Assembly: GCA_024742475.1 (NCBI GenBank) | Contig: JANSYI010000045.1 | Span: 1 to 57,926, forward strand | Direction of reading: 5' to 3' | DNA: 57,926 bases | Source of the DNA: a bacterium | GTDB taxonomy: Bacteria > Myxococcota_A > Polyangia > Nannocystales > Nannocystaceae | In this document: positions 18,075 through 27,900 of the stretch, one piece after another | Layout of the letters: every line of letters begins with the position of its first letter | Position numbering within the stretch: the first letter of the stretch is position 1 | The notes under the pieces: generated by a model | Database searches by the model: none | What the model was told of the DNA's origin: nothing | What the model saw: the letters and a program-made list of their open reading frames with translations, nothing else | Position numbers and translations under genes: made by a program

Positions 18075-18622
18075 ACGCAGGTCACCTCATCCTCCTCGCC
18101 GGGGCGGCATACGCCTGGGACAAGCACCAAAAGGCGCAGAAGCGTCGCCGCGCCTCCTCGAAGCGTCCTGGCCACCGCAGCACCCCTGGCGCAGAGCCAA
18201 CGCCACAACCGACGCCGCAGGCCCCCGCCGCGCCTGCACCCCTGGACATCGCGGCCGACTGCGAGAGCTGGACCATGAGCGACGCCTGGATCGTGCAGGT
18301 CGCCCAACCCCGCTTCGGCGCACTGCTCCGCGACCTGATCCGCGCGCGCATGACGGGCACCGCAAGCGATCCAGACCCCGTCACCCTGAGCTACCGGATC
18401 CTCGAGGATCAACACCCGGGCTGCCCGCTGCCCCTGGCACGCGGTCAGGACAGCAGCGTCCTTCGCTTCGACGCGCTGCAGGCCGATGTGCCCGGCGCCC
18501 CCGACTACTACCCGCATGCCGCGATCTTGGGCCTGTACGCCCACATCACCGAAGCGGTGATCGACGCCCTGCGGCGCTTCGAGCTGTCGGGCAACCCTGA
18601 CGAACTCCTCTTCCCTCTCTAG
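18071..18622 (+). CDS. operon gene 7: small N-anchored membrane protein
   Basis: 183 residues; ATGA overlap with gene 6. Span AGHLILLAGAAYAW, then DKHQKAQKRRRASSKR, then a Pro/Ala linker and a globular domain of about 120 residues with two Cys (CESWTM, HPGCPL). Same topology as genes 5, 8, 10 and 15: short N-terminus, span, basic cluster, linker, domain. No family recognised. Confidence 0.75.
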   Translation: MNAGHLILLAGAAYAWDKHQKAQKRRRASSKRPGHRSTPGAEPTPQPTPQAPAAPAPLDIAADCESWTMSDAWIVQVAQPRFGALLRDLIRARMTGTASDPDPVTLSYRILEDQHPGCPLPLARGQDSSVLRFDALQADVPGAPDYYPHAAILGLYAHITEAVIDALRRFELSGNPDELLFPL

Positions 18623-18655
18623 CCCCCCAGACCACGGACAAGGACGAGCACGACC

Positions 18656-19477
18656 ATGGACCCACTTCTCATCGGCGGCGGCATTGCCCTGGGCCTGTAC
18701 CTCTACAATCAGAACAAGAAGAAGGGCGCCACACGCACTGGTGGTGGGGGAGGGGGCACCGATGGGCACGCCGACGGCGGCGCCCACGGAGGCGGCGCCA
18801 CCCCAGGCCGTGGGGGCAGCGGAGGCGGTGATGGCCGCGGCGCCGTGCCGACCGGCCCCTTCGACCCCTTCAACGTCCCCGACGTCACGCCGCCGGAACA
18901 AGGCGGCAACGAGGTCGAGCCAGGCGGCGGAGGCGGAAACGGCGGGGGCGGAGCCGAGCGCCCGACCGACCCGGCGCCTTTGCCCGTCCCGCCGGGCACG
19001 ACCCTGAGCGACATCGGGCCCTACACGCTGGCGATCACCTTCGACTGCCAAGACGTCCTCGAAGGTGCGCAGTGGTGGAGCGAAGTCTTCTACCCGGCCT
19101 GCTCTCGCTTGGTCGAGCTCGACGGCGATGCCTTCAACCATCCCTACATCCTGATGCGCGCGCTGCTGCTCAGCGCGACCGATGCGACGTGCCCGCCCGA
19201 TGCGCCCGAATGCAACCTCGAGCCTGGCTGCATCCTGAACTGGACCTACTTTCTGGGGTCCATCCTCGACGTCCCCGGCGGCGAGTGGGACAGCAACACC
19301 AACGAAGGCTACGGCGCGTTCCTGGCGTACTCCGACTGGTACGCGACGAACTACCCCGCCGTCGATGCGTTCTTGCAAGCCGTGGAAAGCCGGCTTTGGA
19401 GCAGTGACCTCGCGGCCCACTTCAACCAGTACGTCGACGAGTCGATCGTCTTCGTGCCCCCTGGGGAGGTGGCATGA
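18656..19477 (+). CDS. operon gene 8: N-anchored protein with Gly-rich linker
   Basis: 273 residues. Span PLLIGGGIALGLYLY followed by NQNKKKGATR. A Gly/His/Pro-rich linker covers residues about 25-115. A C-terminal Trp/Cys-containing domain follows (CQDVLEGAQWWSEVFYPAC, CILNWTYFLGSI). Basic residues after the span predict a cytoplasmic C-terminal domain. No family recognised. It overlaps gene 9 by ATGA. Confidence 0.75.
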   Translation: MDPLLIGGGIALGLYLYNQNKKKGATRTGGGGGGTDGHADGGAHGGGATPGRGGSGGGDGRGAVPTGPFDPFNVPDVTPPEQGGNEVEPGGGGGNGGGGAERPTDPAPLPVPPGTTLSDIGPYTLAITFDCQDVLEGAQWWSEVFYPACSRLVELDGDAFNHPYILMRALLLSATDATCPPDAPECNLEPGCILNWTYFLGSILDVPGGEWDSNTNEGYGAFLAYSDWYATNYPAVDAFLQAVESRLWSSDLAAHFNQYVDESIVFVPPGEVA

Positions 19478-19812
19478 AGCTGTTCGGCATCGAGGAGACC
19501 CCAGGCGGCGTCATCCTCCATCTCCCCTCGGGACGCCCCGTTCCCCTTGCCTTGGCCGGTGGCTATGCCGGTGCGCAAACGATCGGCCGTCACGTCCTGG
19601 CCGCACTGCGCAGCCCCTCGGAGCCCGCCGCCACGATCGGCGCACGCAAGCGAAACTCGTGGCCGCAGGCCGCAGCGGGGCACCTTCGCGACACGGCCTT
19701 CGAAGTGCTGCGCCCCTACGAGGACGAGAGCCTCGCGGCCTACGTCGAGCGGATCCAGGGCGCCACGCCGAGCGTCCTCTACCAAACGCTGCGAAAGATG
19801 GCCGGCCGATGA
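19474..19812 (+). CDS. operon gene 9: small unknown protein
   Basis: 112 residues; GGGGAGGT site, ATGA overlaps on both sides. Short beta start (KLFGIEETPGGVILHLPSGR), then helices (DTAFEVLRPYEDESLAAYVERI). No clear span, no Cys, no recognised family. The tight overlaps show it is translated with its neighbours. Confidence 0.7.
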   Translation: MKLFGIEETPGGVILHLPSGRPVPLALAGGYAGAQTIGRHVLAALRSPSEPAATIGARKRNSWPQAAAGHLRDTAFEVLRPYEDESLAAYVERIQGATPSVLYQTLRKMAGR

Positions 19813-20813
19813 GCGCGCGCAGCAACACTGCGGTGTGGGTTCTCGGGGCCGCGACGGTCGCCGCCATGGTGATCGGCAGCCGCCGCAGCGCCAGGCGCTC
19901 GGCGAAGTCCGCGTCCAGGACCCCCACGCCCGAGCATGGTGAGGGCACCGGAGCTCGCCCCGGCACTCGGCCGCCCGTCCCCGACGGCGACGTCGAGTTC
20001 GGGGCCGCCGTGTTCCCACCGCCGCGCGTCGACAAAGACTGGGATCGCATGCGCACGCTCGCCGCCGCGGCCGAACGCGAGACCGGCATGCGCAACCTCT
20101 ACTCGTTCCTGCTCGCCGCCGCCCGCACCGAGAGCGCCGGCCGTGCCTCGGCCATGAACACCGCGACGGACGCCAAGCCTGCGTTCTCCCTGTTCTGCCG
20201 AGACCAGAACTTCGCCCGTCGCTACGCCCAAAACCCCTGGCGACCGCAAACCTGCACCCCCGATGCTCCAAGCGCCGCCCGCTGGGCCTACAGCGGCGGA
20301 TGGTTTCAGATCATGCCCGCCACGGCGCTCGCCACCGCCGACAAGCGAGCCCACACCCACGACCCCGCCCGCGTCTTCGACCCTCCGTTTGCCGTCGCCT
20401 ATGCCGTCGACCTTGCCGCGAGGATCGCCCGCAACTACGGCGCCCAGACCTGGGGCGATGTGAGGGCAGGGTGGGCCCTGCCTCGGTGGGCCAAGCCGTC
20501 GTCCAACTCCGAGGGCAAGGCCCGCAACCAGGAACGCTTCCGCACGAGCGCGGCCGCCCTGGGCAGCTTCGGCGTCGCTCCGAACATCGACCGGCTCGCC
20601 GTCAGCCCCCGCAGCTACCCCGGCTTCACCCACGTCCTGCACGCCCTCCTGGCGCTCGAAGGCCGCACGCATGCCGGCAATGCACCGCCACCGCTGGCCT
20701 CGGCAGAGCCCGAGCAGCCGGGCGCCGGGGTCTTCATCGACAGCCCCTGGCGCTACCCCGACCTCTTCGTCGACCCACTGCCCACCTCCGCCTCGCCGCA
20801 GGCGGCGGCCTAA
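19809..20813 (+). CDS. operon gene 10: membrane-anchored lytic transglycosylase
   Basis: 334 residues. N-terminal span NTAVWVLGAATVAAMVIGS followed by RRSARRSAK. The SLT-like core starts near residue 80. The catalytic Glu is E108 (ARTESAGR), followed by GGWFQIMPATAL (about 160-175) and AVAYAVDLAARIARNYG. It would cleave the peptidoglycan glycan strand. The basic cluster after the span predicts the enzyme is on the cytoplasmic side. That is odd for a periplasmic enzyme but normal for one loaded into an internal-membrane virion (PRD1 carries such an enzyme). Confidence 0.8.
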   Translation: MSARSNTAVWVLGAATVAAMVIGSRRSARRSAKSASRTPTPEHGEGTGARPGTRPPVPDGDVEFGAAVFPPPRVDKDWDRMRTLAAAAERETGMRNLYSFLLAAARTESAGRASAMNTATDAKPAFSLFCRDQNFARRYAQNPWRPQTCTPDAPSAARWAYSGGWFQIMPATALATADKRAHTHDPARVFDPPFAVAYAVDLAARIARNYGAQTWGDVRAGWALPRWAKPSSNSEGKARNQERFRTSAAALGSFGVAPNIDRLAVSPRSYPGFTHVLHALLALEGRTHAGNAPPPLASAEPEQPGAGVFIDSPWRYPDLFVDPLPTSASPQAAA

Positions 20814-20828
20814 CCCCGAAAGGACCCC

Positions 20829-21317
20829 ATGGCGACGACGCTTCGCATCGTTCATCAAGGCACCGAGCCCCTCGACGGCACCACGCCGATCCCCCCAAGC
20901 GCGCTGCACATGCTCCGCGAGGACGCCATGCGCGGCCTTGCCGTGCTGGTCCTGCCTCCGGGAAGCCGCTTCGGCCTGCTCGACCCCGGTCTTCTTCAGA
21001 GGCTCGGCGGCCCCTCGGCGACCACGGTGCTGCGCAGCCTGACCCTGGTGAGCCGACGCGCCCCCGTGCACGCGCCCGGCTGCCATGTGGCGCTTCAGCC
21101 TCCGGGGCTGCGCAACCCTGCACACGCCCGGGTCCTCGCCGACCTCGGCGTGTTCTGTGAGGGCCTGGTCCCGCAGATGCCTGCGGTGCCGTGCCCGCCC
21201 GGACACGCCTTCGTCTTCGATACCCGTGCCGATGGCGAGTCGCCCGGACCGCACCTGGTCCAGCTCACCTTCGAACCCGCACGCCTGCCCAGCGAGCGCG
21301 TGGAGGCTCTTCGATGA
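20829..21317 (+). CDS. operon gene 11: beta-rich protein, paralogue of gene 12
   Basis: 162 residues. Beta-rich with no membrane span. It shares a pattern with the next gene: TTLRI near the start, PLDGTTPI, a PPGSRFGLLD-type segment, and GESPGPHLVQLTFEP near the end. The pair is a tandem duplication. No family recognised; possibly a virion or complex shell component. Confidence 0.75.
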   Translation: MATTLRIVHQGTEPLDGTTPIPPSALHMLREDAMRGLAVLVLPPGSRFGLLDPGLLQRLGGPSATTVLRSLTLVSRRAPVHAPGCHVALQPPGLRNPAHARVLADLGVFCEGLVPQMPAVPCPPGHAFVFDTRADGESPGPHLVQLTFEPARLPSERVEALR

Positions 21318-22003
21318 CCACGCTGCGGATCTACGTCGAATCCAAAGGCCCGCTCGACGGCCTCACGCCTCTGCACCCCGAAGTCCGCTCCGCGTGGAAC
21401 GCATCGCTGGGCCTGCGAGAGTATTGGGTTCCACCCGGCGTCTCGCTCGGCCGCCTCGACCTCGGGGCACTGGCTCCTGGCTCCGAGCACTGGATCGAGC
21501 ATCTGACGATCACCTGCGCCGCCGGAGTGCATCAGCCCGGCGCATTCGTTGGGTTGGCCGCGCCCGAGCTCGCCGACATCACCCCCACGCCATCGCCCAC
21601 CATTCCGCTGGTCGACCTCGGCGCCTGCGAGGAGACGAACACCGGCGTGCTCACCGAGGGGCTCAGCGTCCCGATCCCCGCCGGCCACCCCCTGGTCCTG
21701 CAGACCGGAGCCAACGGCGAGGCCCCCGGGCCTCACCTCATCCAGATCACGCTCGGGCCCGTGCCGAGGCTCGTTCAGAACTCGCTGCCCACGCTGCGCC
21801 CGCTCCTGCGCGACGAGCCAGAGCCAGAGCCAGAGCCAGACGCCAAGCCAAGCGCCGCGCAGCACCCCTCGCCTCAGCGTCGCTTGGAGGTCTCCTTCGG
21901 TACACCGAGGGACCCCAAGCCCGACGGCGACGACGATGACGGCGACGACGACGACAACGGCCCCCGCCAGGACGAGAGCAGCGCAAAGGGCTCGGCGCCA
22001 TGA
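21314..22003 (+). CDS. operon gene 12: beta-rich protein, paralogue of gene 11
   Basis: 229 residues; ATGA overlap with gene 11. The first 160 residues match gene 11 in layout (TTLRIYVESKGPLDGLTPL, PPGVSLGRLDLG, GEAPGPHLIQITLGP). A C-terminal extension is disordered and highly acidic (EPEPEPEPDAK, then an Asp run). A 4-base overlap leads to gene 13. Confidence 0.75.
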   Translation: MTTLRIYVESKGPLDGLTPLHPEVRSAWNASLGLREYWVPPGVSLGRLDLGALAPGSEHWIEHLTITCAAGVHQPGAFVGLAAPELADITPTPSPTIPLVDLGACEETNTGVLTEGLSVPIPAGHPLVLQTGANGEAPGPHLIQITLGPVPRLVQNSLPTLRPLLRDEPEPEPEPDAKPSAAQHPSPQRRLEVSFGTPRDPKPDGDDDDGDDDDNGPRQDESSAKGSAP

Positions 22004-22191
22004 AGGCCGGCACGCTTCTGCTCCTCGGCGCGGGCCTGTTCATCGTCACCCGCAAGCCGAAGCGCACACAGAAGAAACCGCCCCGCCTCCCGATCGGGGG
22101 CTGGACCGCAGCGCCGCCGCGCCCCGCCACCCCGACCACGACCGAGCCCACGCGCACCACCCCCGCTGAGCCCAGCCGCACCAACCCCTGA
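22000..22191 (+). CDS. operon gene 13: 63-residue membrane peptide
   Basis: Span KAGTLLLLGAGLFIVT, then RKPKRTQKKPPR, then a Pro/Thr tail. Same design as genes 5, 7, 8, 10 and 15 without the globular domain. It overlaps gene 12 by ATGA. No family recognised. Confidence 0.7.
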   Translation: MKAGTLLLLGAGLFIVTRKPKRTQKKPPRLPIGGWTAAPPRPATPTTTEPTRTTPAEPSRTNP

Positions 22192-22205
22192 AACGAGTCT
22201 TGCCC

Positions 22206-22571
22206 ATGGCCAACGAATCTTCCTCTCGCGACTGGAACCAGCTTCTCGTCAACACCGTCGTCTCCGCTGCGGTCGGAGCCGCCGTCTCGCACTTCCTGCG
22301 TGACCATTTCGGCAACAAGGCGCAGGCCCAGCGCGACGAACACCAAGACCGCCAGGTCGACACACTTCGTCAGCAGCAGGCCCACCTCGAACGACTCCTC
22401 GCCAGCGTTCGCCCACGTGCGCCCTTCGCATCACCGCCGCCTCCCCCCATGCACGGGCTGCCCTATGCGCCCCCGCCCCAGCACTACGGCGGCTATCACC
22501 ACCCGCCCGCCTATGCCCCGCCGTTCCCCGCCTTGCCGGGGGGCTCGGGCGGCTACGGTGAGGAGCGCTAG
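22206..22571 (+). CDS. operon gene 14: small membrane protein with coiled coil
   Basis: 121 residues. Span NTVVSAAVGAAVSHFL (about 15-30), then a charged helix likely to form a coiled coil (QRDEHQDRQVDTLRQQQAHL), then a Pro/Tyr/His/Gly-rich tail. No family recognised. Confidence 0.7.
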   Translation: MANESSSRDWNQLLVNTVVSAAVGAAVSHFLRDHFGNKAQAQRDEHQDRQVDTLRQQQAHLERLLASVRPRAPFASPPPPPMHGLPYAPPPQHYGGYHHPPAYAPPFPALPGGSGGYGEER

Positions 22572-22573
22572 CC

Positions 22574-24022
22574 ATGGCGTCCTCGTCGAACCTCGTCCCC
22601 CTCGCGGTCCTCGGCATCGGCGGCGCGATGTGGTGGAAGCACGAGCAGTCCAAGAAGAAAGCCAAAGCCAAGAGCGCCTCTGCGTCCACGAGCGACGAGG
22701 ATCCCGCCCAGAGCACGGACGCTCCGCCGGACACACCTCCTCTGAGCCCTGTTGTCCCCGGCACACGCTGCACGCAGCTCGCCTCGCCAGACGTCCTGCA
22801 GCGATGGCTCGAGACCACCGCAACCACCGCGTTCCTCGAGCTGCTCCCAACCCTCGAGGACCCCGTCGAAGAGCGAGCCCAGGTCTGGGACATCGTCGAC
22901 GCCGTCTGGGCACGTGCGACGCAGCCCTGCCTCGACACCAGCAGCGACGCCTATGCGCAGGCCTACAAGGCGACCTGGTGCCTCGTGGTCATGCTGCTGA
23001 GCTACGAGTCTGACCTTCCGGGCAGCTTCGACGCGCTCGCGTCCTGCGAAGACCCGGCCTTCGACCCCTACCGCGCCCGGCCCTCGCGACCTGCCCCCAC
23101 CGATGGAGGCGGCGACGGCGAAGTCCCGGTTGAACCGACACCGCCCACACCTCCTGTTCCGCAAGGGCCGGACGGGTCAGACGCAGGCCCTCGTCCCCCG
23201 CTGCCGCCCGAGCCCGTAGAGCCTATCGAGCCGGTCGAGCCGCCTCTACCCGACCCCATCCTTCCGCCCGAGCCGTTTCCAGTCCCTCCGGGACCGCTGG
23301 GCACCGAAGGACCGCCCCTGCCTCCACCGCCGCTTCCCGAGCCGGTCACCGACGATCGCAACGACCCGCCGAGCAACATCGAGAGCCCTTCGACTCGCGA
23401 GGGCATCTCCGACACCTCGCTGCTGCGCCTGGTCGCCGCGGGTGAACGCACAGGTCAAACCCGGGCCCGCCCCAACACGGTCGTGCTCGCCCTCGACCCT
23501 GAGTGGGTCCACGCCGAGCAGGCGATCGCCGGCCTCGAACACTTCGCCCGCTTGCATCCCGAGCTGATGTTCTACGTCGTCAGTCTCTGGGACACCCAGC
23601 AGCACTTCGGGCTCCCCGAGCTGCTCGGTGGCCTCCGCTACATCCTCTCGTCGGCGAATGCCGAAGGCATCGCCTGGCCCACGCCGATCGTCGGCGACAC
23701 GCCGCTTTCGACCGCATTCGCCCCGCAGCCAACCCAATGGGAGGCCGTCTTGCAGCATGCGATCTCGGGCCGCACCGCGATGGTGGGGCAGGGCAGCCCG
23801 CATCCCCGTGCGCTGCCCGTGCAACCGAGACCCGGACAGAGCTTGGGCGCGACGCTTCTTGGCTTGGCCAAGGCGCCCGCCCGCAGCACGGCGCCGCGCC
23901 GAGCACCTCAGCCGCGAAAGAAACCGGCCAGACGCATCGTGTCCTCCCACGGTCTGCGCGGGCTTCGACTCCCCTACGACCGCTTCGCAAACGTTCGCCT
24001 TCACCGCAGAGCGGGGACATGA
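22574..24022 (+). CDS. operon gene 15: N-anchored protein with Pro linker and possible thioredoxin-like end
   Basis: 482 residues. Span LVPLAVLGIGGAMWW, then KHEQSKKKAKAK. A helical Cys-containing region covers residues about 55-160. A long Pro/Glu linker follows (repeated PVEPIEPVEP-type runs, about 175-255). A C-terminal domain (about 295-410) has TVVLALDPEWVHAEQAI and YVVSLWDTQQHFGLPE, which looks like an alpha/beta thioredoxin-type fold without a CxxC. This last point is weak. It overlaps gene 16 by ATGA. Confidence 0.7.
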   Translation: MASSSNLVPLAVLGIGGAMWWKHEQSKKKAKAKSASASTSDEDPAQSTDAPPDTPPLSPVVPGTRCTQLASPDVLQRWLETTATTAFLELLPTLEDPVEERAQVWDIVDAVWARATQPCLDTSSDAYAQAYKATWCLVVMLLSYESDLPGSFDALASCEDPAFDPYRARPSRPAPTDGGGDGEVPVEPTPPTPPVPQGPDGSDAGPRPPLPPEPVEPIEPVEPPLPDPILPPEPFPVPPGPLGTEGPPLPPPPLPEPVTDDRNDPPSNIESPSTREGISDTSLLRLVAAGERTGQTRARPNTVVLALDPEWVHAEQAIAGLEHFARLHPELMFYVVSLWDTQQHFGLPELLGGLRYILSSANAEGIAWPTPIVGDTPLSTAFAPQPTQWEAVLQHAISGRTAMVGQGSPHPRALPVQPRPGQSLGATLLGLAKAPARSTAPRRAPQPRKKPARRIVSSHGLRGLRLPYDRFANVRLHRRAGT

Positions 24023-24378
24023 GCGACGACAGCCACAGCGCGCCGGTGAGCGCCGCCCAGCTCCTCGAGCAGATCGAGCACCACGCCGCGCAGGACTCCG
24101 AGTTCCGCACGTTCCTGCTGGGCTACGTGATGCTGCAAACCCAAGCCTTCGCTGCATCGCAGCGTCTCTTTTGCACCCTCGGCCTCGACCCCCAAGCGTC
24201 GCCCGCACCGGGGCTCAACCCCACCGAGCTGTTCTTCTCCGCTGGGATGGAGGCGTTCACCCGCTCCAGTCCCGAGGCGCTCGCCCAAGCGCAGCGCTTC
24301 GCATCCCTGTGCATCTTCAACCCCCTGCCGCCCAATCCCACCGGGCAGGGGCGAGGCCCCCACAACCCCGACGCATGA
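24019..24378 (+). CDS. operon gene 16: small helical protein
   Basis: 119 residues; ATGA overlaps on both sides. Helical (SAAQLLEQIEHHAAQDSEFR, FLLGYVMLQTQAFAASQRLF), with a short hydrophobic segment that may touch a membrane, and a Pro/Gly tail. No family recognised. Confidence 0.65.
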   Translation: MSDDSHSAPVSAAQLLEQIEHHAAQDSEFRTFLLGYVMLQTQAFAASQRLFCTLGLDPQASPAPGLNPTELFFSAGMEAFTRSSPEALAQAQRFASLCIFNPLPPNPTGQGRGPHNPDA

Positions 24379-24932
24379 CGACCTCCCGCACAGCCCAGCG
24401 CCCTCGCGCGCCTCGTCTTCGTGCTCGTGCTCGCGCGCAGACGATGCAAGACCCCGGCGACCTCGCGCTGCTTGGCAGCGTCCTCGAGCTGCAGCACGAG
24501 GTCCCCGGCGGCGAGGCTCGCCACCACGCCTGGACTGTGCGCAGTGCCCCGAAGCTTTTGTGGTCCCCCAAGCGCCAGGCCCTCTACATCTTTCCAGGCC
24601 TGACGCTCCCGCGCCCCAAGGTCCTTCGGATGCCGAAGACCTCGCCCGCCTCCGTCGACGCCGCCCTCGGGTCCTGGCGCACCTGGACCGGCCGCACGCC
24701 TGCGCACAGCCGCGACCTCGACGTGCCTGCGCCACGCATCGTGACGGCAGGGCAGGGGCATCACATCGTCTATCGCAGCAACAAGTGGGGGCCGAGCACC
24801 GACTACATCCACCACTTCGACCCGGGCACCACCGTCGACATGGCCGCGGACGCCGAGTCCGGCCACGCGCCCGCGGTCCTCATCGTTCGCGGACCTCCCT
24901 TGCGCCTGACCAAGCGAGGACTGGTGGGCTGA
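24375..24932 (+). CDS. operon gene 17: unknown 185-residue protein
   Basis: Very basic N-terminus (TSRTAQRPRAPRLRARARAQ) followed by a mixed domain with several His and Trp (GGEARHHAWTV, TYRSNKWGP-like, DYIHHFDPGTT). No membrane span and no family recognised. It directly precedes the large polyvalent gene. Confidence 0.65.
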   Translation: MTTSRTAQRPRAPRLRARARAQTMQDPGDLALLGSVLELQHEVPGGEARHHAWTVRSAPKLLWSPKRQALYIFPGLTLPRPKVLRMPKTSPASVDAALGSWRTWTGRTPAHSRDLDVPAPRIVTAGQGHHIVYRSNKWGPSTDYIHHFDPGTTVDMAADAESGHAPAVLIVRGPPLRLTKRGLVG

Positions 24933-27900
24933 ATGGGACGTCCCCACGACAACCCCACCGGCCGCCCGCTCTCGGGCCCCGAGCGCGACGGCCTGGTGAC
25001 CTACCGGCCCAACCGCGACGGCCAGCGCAGCACCTATCGCGTCACCGAAGCCGACGCCGAGCTCATCGCCACCGAGTGCTCGGCACCGCAGCGCCATCGC
25101 ATTGCCGCCGAGCGAGGCCTTCAAGGGCCAGTCCCACGCGCCCGCGCCGTCATCATCGACGGCGCCACCGGGTCCCCCCGAAGGTCCGGCGACCTGGGCG
25201 CCACCTCGACCGGACGCTACGTCGCCACCATCGACGGCCACGACGTCGAGGTCGACCCCGAGGACATCATCCTCCCAACGCGTACGCAGCCACCGGTCCG
25301 CGGTGGCCTCCGCTTCGACTACGGCGCCCCTGCCGGATACATCGCCCGCGCGCGCAGGCTCGCCGCCGAAGCCTCGAGCGCCCCAAAAGCGCCGAAGCCT
25401 AAGCCCACCGCGTGCCCTCCTCGGGCGCCGGGACTCCGGGCGACCTTCAAGTCCTCGGCCGAGGCCGCCAAAGCCTTCTATGACGGAAACGCCCTGTTCT
25501 TCGACCACGTCCGCGACCCCTACGACGGCCTCCGAGATGTCTTCGACGGCATCGAGGTCCGTGCGGGCAAACGCCACAAGAAGCTCGGGCAGACCAAGAA
25601 GGGCCAGACGATCCTCGAAGCACCCCCTGCCGAGGCGATCCGCAAAACCCTCCAAGTCATCTTCGGCCGCACGCGCTCGCGTCGGTGGGAGGAGGTCGAC
25701 TGGCCTCTCATCGAGCGCCTCGGTGAAGCGCTCCAGCCCTACTTCGAGCCCTACGACCCTCGCGAACCCAACCGCCCAGGGCTGTACTGGCGCCCCTTCC
25801 TTGGCGAGCTCGATGCCGACGCCCTCGCCGAGCTCGACCCCGACACCCTCGCCCGTGTCGCAGACTGCGAGAGCCGGCGGGAGCTGGCGGCGGGGCTCGA
25901 GCGACTGCGGAGCACCTACGAGGCCAGCCGCACGTGTCTGAGCCCGCGACTGCGCCGCATGGTCGAGCGACGGCTCCAAGAGTGGGAGACCTGGCACGAC
26001 GACCCGAGCGTCATCCCGGTCTCGGCCTGCGCTCCCGACCCGCACACCGGCGGCATGACCTGCGACTACCCAGCGCTGTACGCAGAGCTGCGCCAGCTGC
26101 AGGCCGCGTGCGAGACCGGATACAACCCGCTTTGGACCACGCACCACCAGGGCGAGCCGGGCTTCCCAGACTTCGAGAGCATCCCCCGCCCCAACCCCGA
26201 GGAGCCTCCCCCCGAGGCTGCCGCAGCCGCGGCGGACGACAGCCACAGCGATGCTCCGCTGCGCGTCGTGTACAGCTACGACGCGGGCATCCTCGTCTGC
26301 GGCGACACGTATCCGCACCGTCAGGCGATCAAGTCGCTGCGAACGAAGCGGTTCAAGTTCAGCCGGCGGCTGCCCGACGACTGCGCCTGGTACGTCCCCC
26401 GCACGCGCGAACGCCACGTCCCCCGACACGTCGTCGAGCAGATCGCGGACGAGCTGCGCCAAAGCAGCGGCGTTCGGGTCGACGTCGACTACACCGCGGT
26501 CGACCCCAACAACCTCACCTCGATGGCAGACCGAGAAGACGCCTCGGCCGAACGTGCACAGGCGCGCGCCGATCGTCTCGAGCTCCGGGCTGCCAACAAG
26601 CAAAGCGAGTCCGATGCGGCCTACGCGAGCGCCAAGGACATCTCCGACCGGATCCCCTTCGGCCAGCCCGTGCTCGTCGACCACTACAGCGCCAAGCGCC
26701 ACCGCCGAGACCTGGACAAGATCGACCGGGGCATGCGCAAGTCTGTCCGTGCCCACCACGAGTCCAAGCGACTCGAACGGCGGGCAGAAGCAAGTCGGCG
26801 CGAGTCCAAGCGGCGCAAGGACCCCAACTTCGCCCGGCGTCGCATCGACGAACTCAAGACCGAGCTGCGTGGCCTCGACGTCACGCTGACTGGAGAGGCG
26901 CCCGACGACTGGCGCGGGCTCGCACCGGATGGTCCCGCGAGAGGCGAGTACAAGACGCAGCTGCAGGTCCGCCGCGCGGAGATCCTCGACCAGCTGGGCT
27001 ACTGGCAGCAGCTCGTAGAGGAGTCCGGGGTCAAGGTCTGGGGGCCCGAGGACTTCCAGCCCGGCGACGTCCTGGCGTACCGCAATGGGGGCTTTGACAT
27101 CGTGGTCCGCGTCAACAAGAAGACGCTCTCAATCGACTCCCCCCCACATATGTGGGACCTGAAGAAACCCTACACCGACATCACGCATGCGCCGATCCGC
27201 GGAACGAAGGCGTGGCGCAAGGCGATCGAGTTCTACCTGAGCTGGCTGGAGAACCGAGAGCCGCAGCCGCGCGCGTTCCCCAAGCGGATCGTTCAGGCCC
27301 GCAAGTGGCTCACTGCGGCCGGCGGAAGCAACCACACCTCGGTTCCAACCCGCAGCGTGGCCGACTTCGAGCCTGGCGACGTCGTCCTCGAAGACACTGG
27401 CCGCTCCGCGGTCGTCGTTGACATCAAGTCACGCGCACTCGTTGTCGAAGCCAAGAACCGGGATACGGGCCAGCTGCAGCGTTTTCGCCTTCGTCCAGAC
27501 CTTGTCCGTGACGTCCTGCAGCGGGGCAGTGACGCCTGGCGAGACGCACTGCAGGACTATCTCCGGCAGATCCCGGACACGGACGCCCATGCGCAGCGGC
27601 GGCAGAGCGCCCGCGACTGGCTCGGCCTCCCGGCGCCGCAGCCCCAGAGCAGCTACGAGGCGCGCATCGAGGAGGTCGCCGATGCGCTCGGGCCTGACGA
27701 GGCCGCGGCCCTCGTCGACGCGCATGTCCACGGCACGGTCCCCTCTGCCCAGCTCGCCGAGGCACTCATCGCTCGCCATTTGTTGCACCCTCAACTTCGG
27801 CGCCCCACCGACCTCGGGCACCTCATCGGCGCCCGCCTCCGCTTGCGCCCTGCGTTCGCAGAGAAGCCCGTCTCCGATGAGCGCGTCGTGCAGATTGCAG

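Noticed and set aside
24123..26759. 878-residue minus-strand frame
   Set aside because: Antisense to the polyvalent protein and its neighbours; no domain seen and no ribosome binding site.
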